Shown here piece after piece: positions 1-10,500 of a stretch of 64,000 bases of DNA; the first letter of the stretch is position 1; every line of letters begins with the position of its first letter. Origin of the DNA: Anaerococcus lactolyticus ATCC 51172 (GTDB lineage: Bacteria; Bacillota; Clostridia; Tissierellales; Peptoniphilaceae); NCBI RefSeq assembly GCF_000156575.1, contig NZ_GG666045.1, forward strand, positions 152,918-216,917. The letters are read 5' to 3'. Made by a program: the position numbers and the translations under genes. The notes beneath the pieces are model-generated. The model saw nothing but the letters and a program-made list of their open reading frames with translations. It ran no database searches and was not told the DNA's origin.

Positions 1-447
1 AAAAATGAACTACTAGATGCTAAAAAACAAGCAGTCCATAAATGGGCTAGATATGATATAAAGACCGATTATAAATATGGCGTTGTATTCGGACCTTATA
101 ATGGTATTAGTGCAGGACCAGAATACCTTTATAAATCATATTCCATTAACAAAACCTGGTGGAATAGAATAGATCTTTCAGACAGATTTGATACTACCTT
201 TATGGAAGTCGGAGAAGTTGGATACGAAAAGAGTGTTATAAATGAATATAGTGATACAATTTATAGATATGTCAAACAAAGCGATGGTGGCATGAAATGT
301 ACTGGAGTAGGAGAATCTCAAATAGTTAGCTCTTCCCAAAGTAAGGGTAAGTACAACTCTTCTGTTGAATCAACCAACGAGTTCGCTTATCCAAAAAGTG
401 GAGTTAAAGATGGTTATTGGTACGAATATATTGGACTAAGCAAGTAA
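1..447 (+). CDS. C-terminal part of an unrecognised ICE protein
   Basis: The frame is open from base 1 to the stop at 445-447 and encodes about 148 residues, so the gene starts left of the window. The sequence is rich in Tyr, Gly, Ser and Asn (for example GVVFGPYNGISAGPEYLYKS near its beginning) and ends GYWYEYIGLSK. This aromatic, polar composition is typical of extracellular or surface-exposed proteins, but I recognise no family. It lies 10 bases before topB in the same direction and is probably part of the transfer operon. An internal ATG at 202 is not a convincing start because coding continues smoothly upstream of it. Confidence 0.6.
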   Translation, partial: KNELLDAKKQAVHKWARYDIKTDYKYGVVFGPYNGISAGPEYLYKSYSINKTWWNRIDLSDRFDTTFMEVGEVGYEKSVINEYSDTIYRYVKQSDGGMKCTGVGESQIVSSSQSKGKYNSSVESTNEFAYPKSGVKDGYWYEYIGLSK

Positions 448-457
448 ATAAAACTCA

Positions 458-2509
458 ATGAGTAATAAAATGAAATTAATTATCGCAGAAAAACCTTCAG
501 TCGCAAAATCTATAGCTAATGTGTTAGGTTGCAACCAACAACAAGACGGATATATAGAAGGTCGATCTTGCATAGTGACATGGACAGGGGGTCATCTAGT
601 AACTCTAGATGACCCTGAATCATATAATCCGTCATGCAACCATTGGAATAAGGCTGACCTACCAATCTTACCAAGACCTTTTAAAACAAAGTTAATATCA
701 TCAAAATCCCACCAATACAAGGTGGTTAAGAATTTAATAAACGATAAGAGGATAGAGAGTGTTGTCTGTGCTACAGATGCAGGTAGAGAAGGAGAACTTA
801 TATTCAGGCTAGTGTATGACAAAATAGGAACTAAAAAGACATTTACAAGAATGTGGATTCAATCAATGGAAGATCCAGCACTCCTAGATGAGTTTAATAA
901 AGCAAAAGATGGACACGCCTATGACAATTTAAGTGAAAGTGCCAAAGCAAGGCAAGAAGCTGATTGGTTGGTAGGGATAAATCTTACTAGGCTAGTGTCT
1001 ATTGAAAATAACAAAAAATTTACGATAGGAAGGGTACAGACTCCTACACTAAACTTAATAAATGCAAGATGTGAAGAAAAAGAAAACTTTAAACCTCAAA
1101 AATATAACACAATTCAAGCAGATATAAGCCTTGATGGCAAGGTTATAACATTTGAAACTGAAAGAATAGAAACACAAGAATCGAATTGTAAAATGTCCTC
1201 GATGTCAAGTGAACTTGAAATTGAAGAAGTTATTAGTGAAGAAAAAACCACTAAAGCTCCTAAATTGTATGATTTAACTAATTTACAAAGAGCTGCTAAT
1301 AAGAAATTTGGTTTAAGTGCTAAGCAGACACTAGATATAGCACAAAGCCTTTATGAAGCTAAATATATATCCTACCCAAGAACAGATAGTGAGTATATAA
1401 CATCTGATATGGTTGAATCAGTAAGGCAGCTTATAGGCAGTCACGTTGATAGCGATATGTTTGACAATGTAGAAAAAATCGCTAATAACAAGAAAGTTAG
1501 CGACCATACAGCACTATTGCCGACAATATATTCAATCGATAAAAAAGACGAGATCAACAATCTCGACAAGAATCATATAAACATATATACGCTTATTTAT
1601 ATGCAGCTTTTAAAAGCAGTTTCCAAAAACTATAGGTATATGCAAACGAAAATAAAAGCTATTAGTGGCGATATAGACCTATACACTGTTGGAAAAGTAG
1701 ACATAGATCAAGGATTTAAAAAGCTAGAAAGCAAAGACAATGCTGCAAAATCAGAAAAAGACTTAAGTGGATTAGAAGAAGGTATGTCATATCCAATAAC
1801 AGACACCAGGCTAATGGATAAAACCACAAAACCACCAGCCTACTATAATGATGATAGTCTACTAAAAGCTATGAAAACAGCAGGTTCTGGATTATACGAA
1901 AAAGGTTTAGAGATTGAAAGAACAGGTCTAGGGACGACAGCGACTAGAGCTGATATAATCGAAGGACTAATTAAAAATGGTTATATCGAAAGGTCTAAAA
2001 AAGATATTGTAATCACAGAGCTAGGCAAACAATTATTGAGTGTAGCACCTGAAAAACTTAAAGAAGTAGAGCTAACTGTTAATTGGGAAAATGAATTGGC
2101 AAAAATTTCCGAAGGCGAAAAAGATAAAAATAGTTTTATACTAAAAATAGAAAACTATTTAAAGGAAATTGTTAAATCGTATGAAGGCGATGAGAGTATG
2201 AAGGTAGAAGAAACTATCATTGGAACTTGCCCTTACTGTCAGGGTAATGTTTACATTAATGATAGATCCATAAATTGTGAAAACTCTAAGCATGGAAAAA
2301 ATAAAGGGAATTGCAGGCTAAGCACACTTAGGATTATATCAGGTCATAAGCTTGATGAAGATGAAGCGAAGTCGCTCATAGAAAATGGAAAAACACCATT
2401 AATAACAGACTTCAAATCTAAGAAAGGAAATAAATTTTCTGCCTATGTAATTCTTGCAAGTAATGGAGCATATCCAACAACCCTTGAATTTCCAGACAAA
2501 AAATCTTAA
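458..2509 (+). CDS. topB: DNA topoisomerase III (type IA), ICE-borne
   Basis: Type IA topoisomerase of 683 residues; it would relax or decatenate DNA during conjugative replication. It opens with the Toprim motif KLIIAEKPSVAKSIA and has the acidic Toprim motif DAGREGELIF near residues 106-115. The catalytic tyrosine lies in YISYPRTDSEY near residue 306. A short C-terminal zinc-binding segment begins CPYCQG. The length fits plasmid and ICE TopB proteins. An alternative start is the in-frame ATG at 470; neither start has a strong Shine-Dalgarno site. TopB just upstream of a coupling protein is a familiar arrangement in Gram-positive ICEs. Confidence 0.95.
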   Translation: MSNKMKLIIAEKPSVAKSIANVLGCNQQQDGYIEGRSCIVTWTGGHLVTLDDPESYNPSCNHWNKADLPILPRPFKTKLISSKSHQYKVVKNLINDKRIESVVCATDAGREGELIFRLVYDKIGTKKTFTRMWIQSMEDPALLDEFNKAKDGHAYDNLSESAKARQEADWLVGINLTRLVSIENNKKFTIGRVQTPTLNLINARCEEKENFKPQKYNTIQADISLDGKVITFETERIETQESNCKMSSMSSELEIEEVISEEKTTKAPKLYDLTNLQRAANKKFGLSAKQTLDIAQSLYEAKYISYPRTDSEYITSDMVESVRQLIGSHVDSDMFDNVEKIANNKKVSDHTALLPTIYSIDKKDEINNLDKNHINIYTLIYMQLLKAVSKNYRYMQTKIKAISGDIDLYTVGKVDIDQGFKKLESKDNAAKSEKDLSGLEEGMSYPITDTRLMDKTTKPPAYYNDDSLLKAMKTAGSGLYEKGLEIERTGLGTTATRADIIEGLIKNGYIERSKKDIVITELGKQLLSVAPEKLKEVELTVNWENELAKISEGEKDKNSFILKIENYLKEIVKSYEGDESMKVEETIIGTCPYCQGNVYINDRSINCENSKHGKNKGNCRLSTLRIISGHKLDEDEAKSLIENGKTPLITDFKSKKGNKFSAYVILASNGAYPTTLEFPDKKS

Positions 2510-2520
2510 GGGGTGATTAG

Positions 2521-3636
2521 ATGACTGATAGAGTTGCAAGTCAAACAAGTGCTATGACTCAAAAATTAGCAGAGGTTCTATTTAGAACATTTCAAGATGA
2601 AAGCTTGAAAATGATTAGAGCGTCAAAGCAAAAAACAGCTGATTTAATAAAAGAATCAAAACTGAAAAAGTTTGGTGAGTACGATTTGGAAAAACTAAAT
2701 AGATTATCAGGATCATATGGATTAGGTAATATAAACCTTGATAAGTCATATTATGGAGTGTTTGAAGAATTTGCTATAAAAAACAAGATGCCTTTTGCTA
2801 AAACAGAAGATGAAAAAGGTAATTATAACGTCTACTTTTCAAATAAAAATAAAAAGGAAATGGCGTATTTCCCAAAATTTGTTTTAAATAAAAATGAATT
2901 AAACAAAGACGATATAATCAACCATGCAAAAATGGGAAAATCTAAAGAAATACTTGTAATAAACAACATCACTGAAGATGAAATGAAGATAATCAACCTT
3001 TTGAAAGAAAGCAATAATCTAAAATATGCTAAAGTTGACAATAGATTGGTAATTTCAAAAGATGACTATAAGAAGTTTTTAGATGAGTACAGGGAAGTAA
3101 AGGCAATATTGAAAGGCAAAGATGGGAAAGACCTTATAGAATCACTTAATAACAAAAAAATGTTAAATGAAGTGATTAAATATAAGGATAAAAAAGACAT
3201 CGAGCAAAACAGGAACTACATAATTGTAGATGCTGCAAATCCTAATAAAACAATTGACTTATACAAAGAAAAACAAAAATATTTAACCAATAAAGATAAT
3301 CTTACAGAAGACGAGATAAACAAAATACTAAAGCAAAGCTGGTATATGACCACACCTGTAATCATGACTGATATAGAATATACTAACTTGTTAAGAATGA
3401 ATCCAGGTGAACAGATTGAACTGCTAAACACTAAGGCAAAATATATCTTCATAGAAGAAATACGAGATGAACTTAACCCTGAACAAATATCAGAAATTGA
3501 TATTAACATCAATATAAAAGAAGAACAACTTAGCAATTCAAAAACATTTTCAGCAAAAGACTTTGATATTATCTTAAACTCAAAAGATGATAGTAAGGAT
3601 ATAAGTACCGAAATAAGTAAGGATAGAAGTAGATGA
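2521..3636 (+). CDS. Conjugation protein upstream of VirD4, PcfB/DUF3801-like
   Basis: A soluble, lysine-rich protein of 371 residues with no membrane segment. Position is the main evidence: it sits directly before the coupling protein and overlaps it by four bases (ATGA), as PcfB precedes PcfC in Gram-positive conjugation systems. The segment around residues 60-120 (GLGNINLDKSYYGVFEEF and the following part) resembles the DUF3801 pattern loosely. The rest is not recognised. It ends in SKDRSR, a tail shared with three other proteins of this element. The family assignment is tentative. Confidence 0.5.
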   Translation: MTDRVASQTSAMTQKLAEVLFRTFQDESLKMIRASKQKTADLIKESKLKKFGEYDLEKLNRLSGSYGLGNINLDKSYYGVFEEFAIKNKMPFAKTEDEKGNYNVYFSNKNKKEMAYFPKFVLNKNELNKDDIINHAKMGKSKEILVINNITEDEMKIINLLKESNNLKYAKVDNRLVISKDDYKKFLDEYREVKAILKGKDGKDLIESLNNKKMLNEVIKYKDKKDIEQNRNYIIVDAANPNKTIDLYKEKQKYLTNKDNLTEDEINKILKQSWYMTTPVIMTDIEYTNLLRMNPGEQIELLNTKAKYIFIEEIRDELNPEQISEIDININIKEEQLSNSKTFSAKDFDIILNSKDDSKDISTEISKDRSR

Positions 3637-5672
3637 CCAAAAGAAAAGATTATGATGGAGTACCCGTATATAGGGAAACACCTGGTGATAGAAAGAGGAT
3701 AATTAAATACTTTTTCATACCTACATTTGTCATTTATCTTTTCTTTCTACTACACTTGTCTTATGTTGTAAATTATATTAATACATCTAAAGGATTAAAC
3801 GCTATTAATGAAGCATTTGAAAATATAACTAATTCACCATTTAATATTTACTTTGATCCTGGGATTGTATTTAAAGGATTAATAGTGTATATCCTAGTTT
3901 TTGCCTTTTCAACTATGTATTTTTTATCAAAACCATATAAATATAGGGCAAAGGTAGGAGATGAACAAGGGTCAGCTAAGTGGAATGACAATATCAAAAA
4001 ATACAATAAGCATTATTCTTTTCCTAAAGGTGAAACTTATTCAGAAATAACATATAAAATAGACGACAAAGAAGAACTTGCTAAGGATTGGAAAATTAAA
4101 CCAATCGAGAAAAAATATGAGGATAGCAAAAATAAAAATCTACAACAAGAAGGCTATGTTATAAGTCCAAACATGATTTTGTCAAAAAATGTTAATCTAT
4201 CAATGAGAGGGAAAGAAACATTCAGAAACAATAACATTATTGTTATCGGTGGTTCAGGTACTGGAAAATCTAGATATTTTGCTAAACCTAACTTATTAAA
4301 TGCTAATGCCAGCTACATCGTTACCGATCCATCAGGAGAGCTGCTACAATCACATGGCAAGTATCTACAGAGTATGGGATATGATATAAAGGTTTTTAAC
4401 CTTGTAGATATGGACTTATCGCACACATATAACCCATTTTCATACATTCGTGATGAGAATGGAGTTTATCAGATGATAAGCACCTTTATATTAAATACAA
4501 CCCCAAGTGGTCAATCATCATCAGATCCATTTTGGGAAAATGCTGAAAAAATGCTACTAACTGCAATATGCTTTTTGCTATATGAATCATACGTAGACGA
4601 TGATGGCAATAAAATAGATGGTACTTTTGCAGAAGTGACCAGGCTTATTGGATATGCAATACCTGAAAAAGAAGGGAAAGAAACAAAGCTAGATTTAATA
4701 TTCAAAGAAGTAGAAAAGGCTAATCCTGAATCTATTGCACTTTTTAACTATAGAAACTTTAAACAGGCTGCTGGAGATACAGCAAAATCTATCGTAATAT
4801 CAGCACAAGCAAGACTTTTCCCTTTTTCACTACCTAAGATTAAAAATCTAACATCATCAAATGACATTAATTTAGAAACAATAGGAGAAAGAAAAACAGC
4901 CTTGTTCGCAATTTTACCATCAGCTGATACAACATTTAACTGGATTGTATCGCTTATGTACTCTCAACTTTTTGAAACCTTATATTATAAAGCAGAGCAT
5001 AGAGCGAGCAAGTCTTTAGCTATACCAGTTAGGTTTATACTAGATGAGTTTGCAAATATAGGTAAAATTCCTGATTTTACCAATAAATTGGCAACTATGA
5101 GAAAATACGATATATCGTGTTCTGTGATTTTACAAAACCTGAATCAGCTTGAAAAAATGTACGAAAAAGACCACAAGTCCCTAGTAGGTAACTGTGATAC
5201 AACAGTTTTTCTGGGATCTGGAGAAAAAGATACAATGGAATATTTTTCAAAGATTCTAGGCTCGACAACAATATACAAGAAATCTACTGGAGAATCGTTA
5301 GGTAGAAATAAATCATATTCAAGAAATGAAGACGTTATAAAAAGAGAATTGATGACCCCTGATGAAATAGGAGTCATGGATAATGAATTGTCGATTATCA
5401 CCATAAGAGGTGAACGACCATTTAAAGATGAGAAGTTCCCATACGAAAAGCACCCGATGTATAAGTATTGTGGTGACGGTGGTGGACAGGAGCTTTTCTT
5501 AAATCCTGAAGTTATAAAAGAAATGGCTAAAGCCTATGAAATTAATAAAGAATTGCCATCTAACAATGATGAAGAAATAAAGAAAATAGACGAGCAATTG
5601 TCTGACTATAAAACAATTAAAGATTGGTCAAATGAAGATATCAATATTGTTGATTATATACTATTTTCATAA
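3633..5672 (+). CDS. VirD4/TraG-type conjugative coupling protein
   Basis: Membrane ATPase that recruits the relaxase-DNA complex to the secretion channel. Two N-terminal hydrophobic segments (about residues 26-48 and 80-98) precede the cytosolic ATPase domain. Walker A is GGSGTGKS near 206-213, with the VTDPSGE strand after it. Walker B lies in RFILDEFANIGKIPDF, followed by a TraG-type Gln-rich strand (SCSVILQNLNQLEKMY). Its 679 residues are normal for the family. It overlaps the preceding gene by four bases, so the two are probably translationally coupled. Confidence 0.93.
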   Translation: MTKRKDYDGVPVYRETPGDRKRIIKYFFIPTFVIYLFFLLHLSYVVNYINTSKGLNAINEAFENITNSPFNIYFDPGIVFKGLIVYILVFAFSTMYFLSKPYKYRAKVGDEQGSAKWNDNIKKYNKHYSFPKGETYSEITYKIDDKEELAKDWKIKPIEKKYEDSKNKNLQQEGYVISPNMILSKNVNLSMRGKETFRNNNIIVIGGSGTGKSRYFAKPNLLNANASYIVTDPSGELLQSHGKYLQSMGYDIKVFNLVDMDLSHTYNPFSYIRDENGVYQMISTFILNTTPSGQSSSDPFWENAEKMLLTAICFLLYESYVDDDGNKIDGTFAEVTRLIGYAIPEKEGKETKLDLIFKEVEKANPESIALFNYRNFKQAAGDTAKSIVISAQARLFPFSLPKIKNLTSSNDINLETIGERKTALFAILPSADTTFNWIVSLMYSQLFETLYYKAEHRASKSLAIPVRFILDEFANIGKIPDFTNKLATMRKYDISCSVILQNLNQLEKMYEKDHKSLVGNCDTTVFLGSGEKDTMEYFSKILGSTTIYKKSTGESLGRNKSYSRNEDVIKRELMTPDEIGVMDNELSIITIRGERPFKDEKFPYEKHPMYKYCGDGGGQELFLNPEVIKEMAKAYEINKELPSNNDEEIKKIDEQLSDYKTIKDWSNEDINIVDYILFS

Positions 5673-5688
5673 ATTTAAAGGAGTAAAA

Positions 5689-6060
5689 ATGAAAAATAAA
5701 TTAATACAATTACAAGATAAAATAGAAAATAATAAAATATCACTAAAAATAAAAAGAAAAATTGTGGCTTTTCTAAGCCCTATGCTTGTTATCTTATCCC
5801 CTTATATTGCGTATGCTGATATATCGGGTGTAAATATGGACGTTGATGAAAATACAGCCTTTGCTGGCATGATCAACGTTGTTATAAAGATAGCTAAGTA
5901 TGTAGGTATTTCACTAGTAATTGTCGGTATAATAACTTTCCTAGAAGCACAACACAGTGAAAATCCTGAAAGAAAAACTACATCTATTAAATTATTTGTT
6001 ACAGGTGTATGTTTAGTAGGAATAGAATATCTTCTAAAAGCTACAGGATTGGTTCATTAA
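5689..6060 (+). CDS. Small pilin-like membrane protein (VirB2/TrbC or Maff2-like)
   Basis: A 123-residue protein with a cleavable-looking signal (SPMLVILSPYIAYA, around residues 30-44) and two later hydrophobic segments (IAKYVGISLVIVGIITFL and LFVTGVCLVGIEYLL). This is the VirB2/TrbC-like layout. I chose ATG 5689 because AAAGGAG lies 5-12 bases upstream; an earlier in-frame ATG at 5632 is inside the coupling-protein gene and lacks a ribosome site. It probably supplies the small pilin or channel subunit between VirD4 and VirB6. Confidence 0.75.
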   Translation: MKNKLIQLQDKIENNKISLKIKRKIVAFLSPMLVILSPYIAYADISGVNMDVDENTAFAGMINVVIKIAKYVGISLVIVGIITFLEAQHSENPERKTTSIKLFVTGVCLVGIEYLLKATGLVH

Positions 6061-6073
6061 GAAAGGCTAAAAA

Positions 6074-7066
6074 ATGACAGCAAGTTTTTTATATAAACTT
6101 TGGCGACTTTGTTTTTTAGACGTTACAGACATTGCTAGAACCCTTCTAGGGATAAACCCTCTAGAAGGGGGATTTGAACTTAGATATGGAGCTGGATCGA
6201 ATGGTGAGGTTGTAGGAACTGATATAGCAAGTCTTTATAACAATTACTTTGTACCTATGGCTTTATCTTTCCTCATAACTGTAGTGGTTATAATTTTGCT
6301 GCAAAAGATTGCATTTGAGGGAATAACAAAAGAAGCTGGCATAAAGGTAATGATAGGTTTTTTAATAAGCCTTATGGTGATTACCAATGGATTAAAAATA
6401 GGTAGAAATGCTATAAAATTAGGAAATGCAGCAGCACTTAAAATATACGATAGTTCTTCAATTTTAACAGGTGAAGCAGTAAACTCTGACAAGACAGATG
6501 AAGCAACTGGAACGGAAGGTGATCAAAGTCTTAATAACTTGAATAACTTTCTAAAGACTATAGATCCTGAACTTGAAATTGCAAAAGATGGTGAGGGATA
6601 TAAATATAAATCTAATGGCGGCGGATTTGGTGGCTACTTGTTTTCGATGGCTTACAAATTAGTTCCAAGTATGTTTGCTGGGTTGTTAATACTATTTTTT
6701 GTACTTGGCAACTTTGTCTGTATTGGAGTAATGGGATCAGTTTTAATAACAAGAATGTTAGAACTAATATTGAAGGTATTAGGAATACCTATAGCTGCTT
6801 TAGAGTTTGCATTAAACGGCTATAATTCATCTTCTATGAGATATTTAAAATCTTTAATAGCAGTGTCAATACAAGGTGTTTTTATTGTATTGATCCTATG
6901 GTTAAAAGCAAGAATGTCATTAATTCTTATAAAAATCATAGGGGAATCAACAAGAGGTGTTTATGGTGGAATGATATTCATAGTTCTAACATTAGCAGTA
7001 ACAGCAGCTTTTACAGGTATGTTAATAAAATCCCAACAATACGCTAGAGAAGTGGTAGGTGTTTAG
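6074..7066 (+). CDS. VirB6/TrbL-like polytopic channel protein
   Basis: A 330-residue integral membrane protein with about six hydrophobic segments: residues around 57-78, 90-103, 195-215, 219-235, 262-278 and 300-318. A polar loop around 135-185 separates the first two from the rest. The order pilin-like, polytopic membrane protein, PrgI, VirB4 is diagnostic of the secretion core of Gram-positive conjugative elements, so a VirB6/TrbL role is inferred mainly from topology and position. It ends at 7066 and the PrgI-like gene starts at 7067. Confidence 0.75.
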   Translation: MTASFLYKLWRLCFLDVTDIARTLLGINPLEGGFELRYGAGSNGEVVGTDIASLYNNYFVPMALSFLITVVVIILLQKIAFEGITKEAGIKVMIGFLISLMVITNGLKIGRNAIKLGNAAALKIYDSSSILTGEAVNSDKTDEATGTEGDQSLNNLNNFLKTIDPELEIAKDGEGYKYKSNGGGFGGYLFSMAYKLVPSMFAGLLILFFVLGNFVCIGVMGSVLITRMLELILKVLGIPIAALEFALNGYNSSSMRYLKSLIAVSIQGVFIVLILWLKARMSLILIKIIGESTRGVYGGMIFIVLTLAVTAAFTGMLIKSQQYAREVVGV

Positions 7067-7555
7067 ATGAAAGATATTAAAATACCTAAAGAAGTAAGTG
7101 AATATGAAGCTAAGTTAATAGGCTCACTTACAGCCAGACAAGCTGCTTCATTATCTGTTGGTACTGTCACTATGTTTTTAGCTTATATCTTTTTAAGGGA
7201 CTATTTTTACGCTCCAATAATAATAATAGTATGCAGCATAATATTAATTCCCTTTATAGGTTTTGCCTGGTTAAAACCATATGGTGTAAAAATTGAAAAA
7301 ATTGCAAAATTGATTGTTACATCTAGGCTTAGATCAAGCAAAAGAGGATATAAAATAAGCAACTCTACACTTAGAACAATAAAAAGCATATTCATAACAA
7401 ATTCTAAAAAGCAAAAATCAAAAAAGACAAAAAAAGATAGATATGACGAAAATGAAGCGAATATTTTATCTAAAAAGGTTGAAAACAACTTAAATAAATT
7501 GAAGAAAAAACAAGAAAAACAATTTAGCAAAGAATATAAAGGTGTAAGAAAGTAG
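7067..7555 (+). CDS. PrgI-family membrane protein
   Basis: A 162-residue protein with the PrgI-family start: a short N-terminal stretch (IPKEVSEYEAKLIGSLTARQ), then two adjacent membrane segments (about residues 30-47 and 50-70), then a very basic, Lys-rich cytosolic tail. PrgI-like proteins sit immediately before the VirB4 ATPase and form part of the type IV secretion complex. Here VirB4 follows after five bases. Confidence 0.82.
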   Translation: MKDIKIPKEVSEYEAKLIGSLTARQAASLSVGTVTMFLAYIFLRDYFYAPIIIIVCSIILIPFIGFAWLKPYGVKIEKIAKLIVTSRLRSSKRGYKISNSTLRTIKSIFITNSKKQKSKKTKKDRYDENEANILSKKVENNLNKLKKKQEKQFSKEYKGVRK

Positions 7556-7560
7556 GTTAA

Positions 7561-10500
7561 ATGAGCAAGAAAAGTATATTTTTGACTTCTAAGTCAAGTA
7601 GAAGAAAACTTAAGCCTTTCACCCTACTCGATAAGGGAATATCAGTAGATAAAAAAGTGATTAAGTTTTTCGATATAAATGAAATAAAGAACGATAAATT
7701 AATAGAATTAATTAAGAGTTCTGAAAAAGTTAGTATTACAGTTTCTACCAACAAAAAAGATGGAAAATACTTTAATAAGAACATATTAAGAACTGAAGGC
7801 GACACTGACCTGGACTTATTATCATATGAAGATGCTGATATAATGGAATTTATATCAAGCATTTACAACAATGATGACAGGTTAAATGAAGTATATAACA
7901 ACAAGATAACAAATGTATATGATGAGATCGATGTAATTGCTCCTGATAGATTGATTGAAAATGATTCATATATTGAAATTGACAATCAATATATAAGAGC
8001 ATATACAATTATCAATCCAATTATCGATATAGATGAAATTAAGCAATTTATGGACTCTAATATCGAAAAAATATATACGGTATTTTTTGAAAAACTAAAA
8101 GTTGATGATTTAAAAGCTAATCTTGAAAAGTATTATAGCATGGAAATTAATAAGCTAGAAAAATACGGTGCTAGAAGTGAGATTTTAAATCAGATAGAAC
8201 AAATTGAAAATAAGCGTGATAAATTTCTCAAAGAGCTTGATGAAAACAAAGGAGTTATATATACAAAAAGTGCTATATTAACCATAAAATCTGATAGTAT
8301 TACAAGTCTTGAAAAAGACGAAGATATGATTAGAAAATATTTGCTAAACGAGGGGTCTATTATAAGACCCCTTTATACTAACAATTTATTAGCACTAAAC
8401 TCTCAAGCTCTAGGAGTAAGCTATATAAACAACAAGTCAGTCTTTTCTTTTGATAATGAAATTGACTTAAATTTGAGAAAATATTTGTCAATGAATGAGT
8501 TTAAAAAGAACTTTTATAAAACAAAAAGTAGACTTAGTACACAAGATACCATATTCTTAGATGATTTTATTAAAGACGGAATCTTACATTTAGGAAATGG
8601 TAAATACTCAAAATCTTTTAAAATAAAATCTATAAACTTTGAAACTTTAGATGAGGAAGAACAAGAAAAAATCATTTTAAGATACCAGGAGTTTTTAAAT
8701 TCATTCACCAAAGAAGTAGAAGTATATGTAACAATAAATAATAAAAAAATATATATCGATGAATTTACAAAGGAGATTTTATTAAAAGATAAAAATGATA
8801 ATAAGGATTATCTAAGAAAAGAATATAATGATATGCTTTTAGATAAAATCAGTAAAGGCATCAACTCAATACAAAGAGAAAGATATGTGACTCTAAGTCT
8901 AGAAGCCGACTCATATAAGGAAGCTATTGAAAAATTCAACATCTATACTGACCTGATGAAAAGATCGATTAAAACTATAGGATCAGGAGATAAAAACAAT
9001 TCTGACCTAGAAGTGTTGACCGAGGAAGATAGGATAGAAATTTTATTTAATTTGTTAAATCCTGAAAAAGGCAAATATCTAAAATATTATAATATTGAAA
9101 AAATGAGAAAAGAAGGACTTACAGTAGCTGATATTATATCTCCTGATTTTGTGGATATAACGCCTAACTATATAAAAATTAATGATTATTATGTATCGTT
9201 TTACTTTATATCAGAGCTGCCTAACTTGTTAAATCCGAGCTTTTTTGCTGGTATTAATGAAGAATTTAATGAGCAGATACTAACGACAGTAATATACAAT
9301 CCTTACGAACAAAAAGAAGCTGTTAAGCTAATATCATCACAATATCTTAATTACAATGCAGAACTAGAATCATTAAATAAAAGATCTAAATTAAATAACT
9401 CACTTTTTATAATTCCACCAAAGCTTGAAGTTGCGATAGAAGAAACCAAAGCTCTATTAGATGACGTTACTGTCAGGGATCAGAAACTTTTCAAAACAAA
9501 CGTTGTAGTAGGTGTATATGGAAAAACTAAGGTGGAAATGGATAAAAACGCAAGTCTTCTAAAAGATTATTGTGATAGAAAAATGGTAAACCTAACAATA
9601 GCAAAGAATATGCAAGAATATGCTTTAAATTCATGCTTGCCTATAGGACAAGATATGCTGCCTATGAAAAGATCGCTTACAAGTGAAGCTGGAGCTGTAT
9701 ATATGCCATTTAAAACTCAAAATATACTAGATCCATCAGGAATGTATTATGGTGTAAATCCTGCAAATAAGGATTTAATACTTGTAAATAGGAAGAAGTT
9801 TAAAAATGGCAATGGTTTCATTTTAGGAAAACCAGGTGGTGGTAAATCTTTTGCTGCTAAAAATGAAATTTTAAATACTATTTTAACAACAGATGATGAT
9901 GTTATAATTGTCGACCCAGAAAATGAGTATAAAGACTTGTGTTTATCACTCAATGGAGAATATATCCCTATCGAGCAATCATCACCATACCATATGAATC
10001 TTTTTGATATAGAAGAAAACGACAAGGAAGATGGTGGTCTTGAAGGGTCTATTAAAGAAAAAGTTGGCTTTATAACAGGCTGCATTGGTCTGATGATGGA
10101 AAGAGCATTAACTATTGAAGAAAATGCTATACTAGACGATTGTATTACTCAAATATATAAATCGTGGTTTAAATATGTGAGTGAACAAAAGCAAAATCAA
10201 CAAGAAGTCAATTATAAGTATTTTCCGACATTAACAACCTTAAGGGAAAAGCTGGCATCACTTCAAGGTAGAGAAAAGAATGAAGCATACTCTTTAATAA
10301 CTGCTCTTAGAATGTACACAACTGGTTCTTTAAATATGTTTGACCAACTATCAAATATAAACCCTAAAAATAGGCTAGCTGTATTTTCAATAAGAGGACT
10401 AAACAATGAAGGAGTGCTTAAAAAGCTTGCGATGAACATTATTATGGATCAGCTTTGGCAAAGACTTCTCAGAAATGGTAAAAATGGTAGACCTACCTGG

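Noticed and set aside
592-822. Open frame on the minus strand inside topB
   Set aside because: Shadow of an intact, motif-rich topoisomerase gene; no ribosome site and no family-like sequence.
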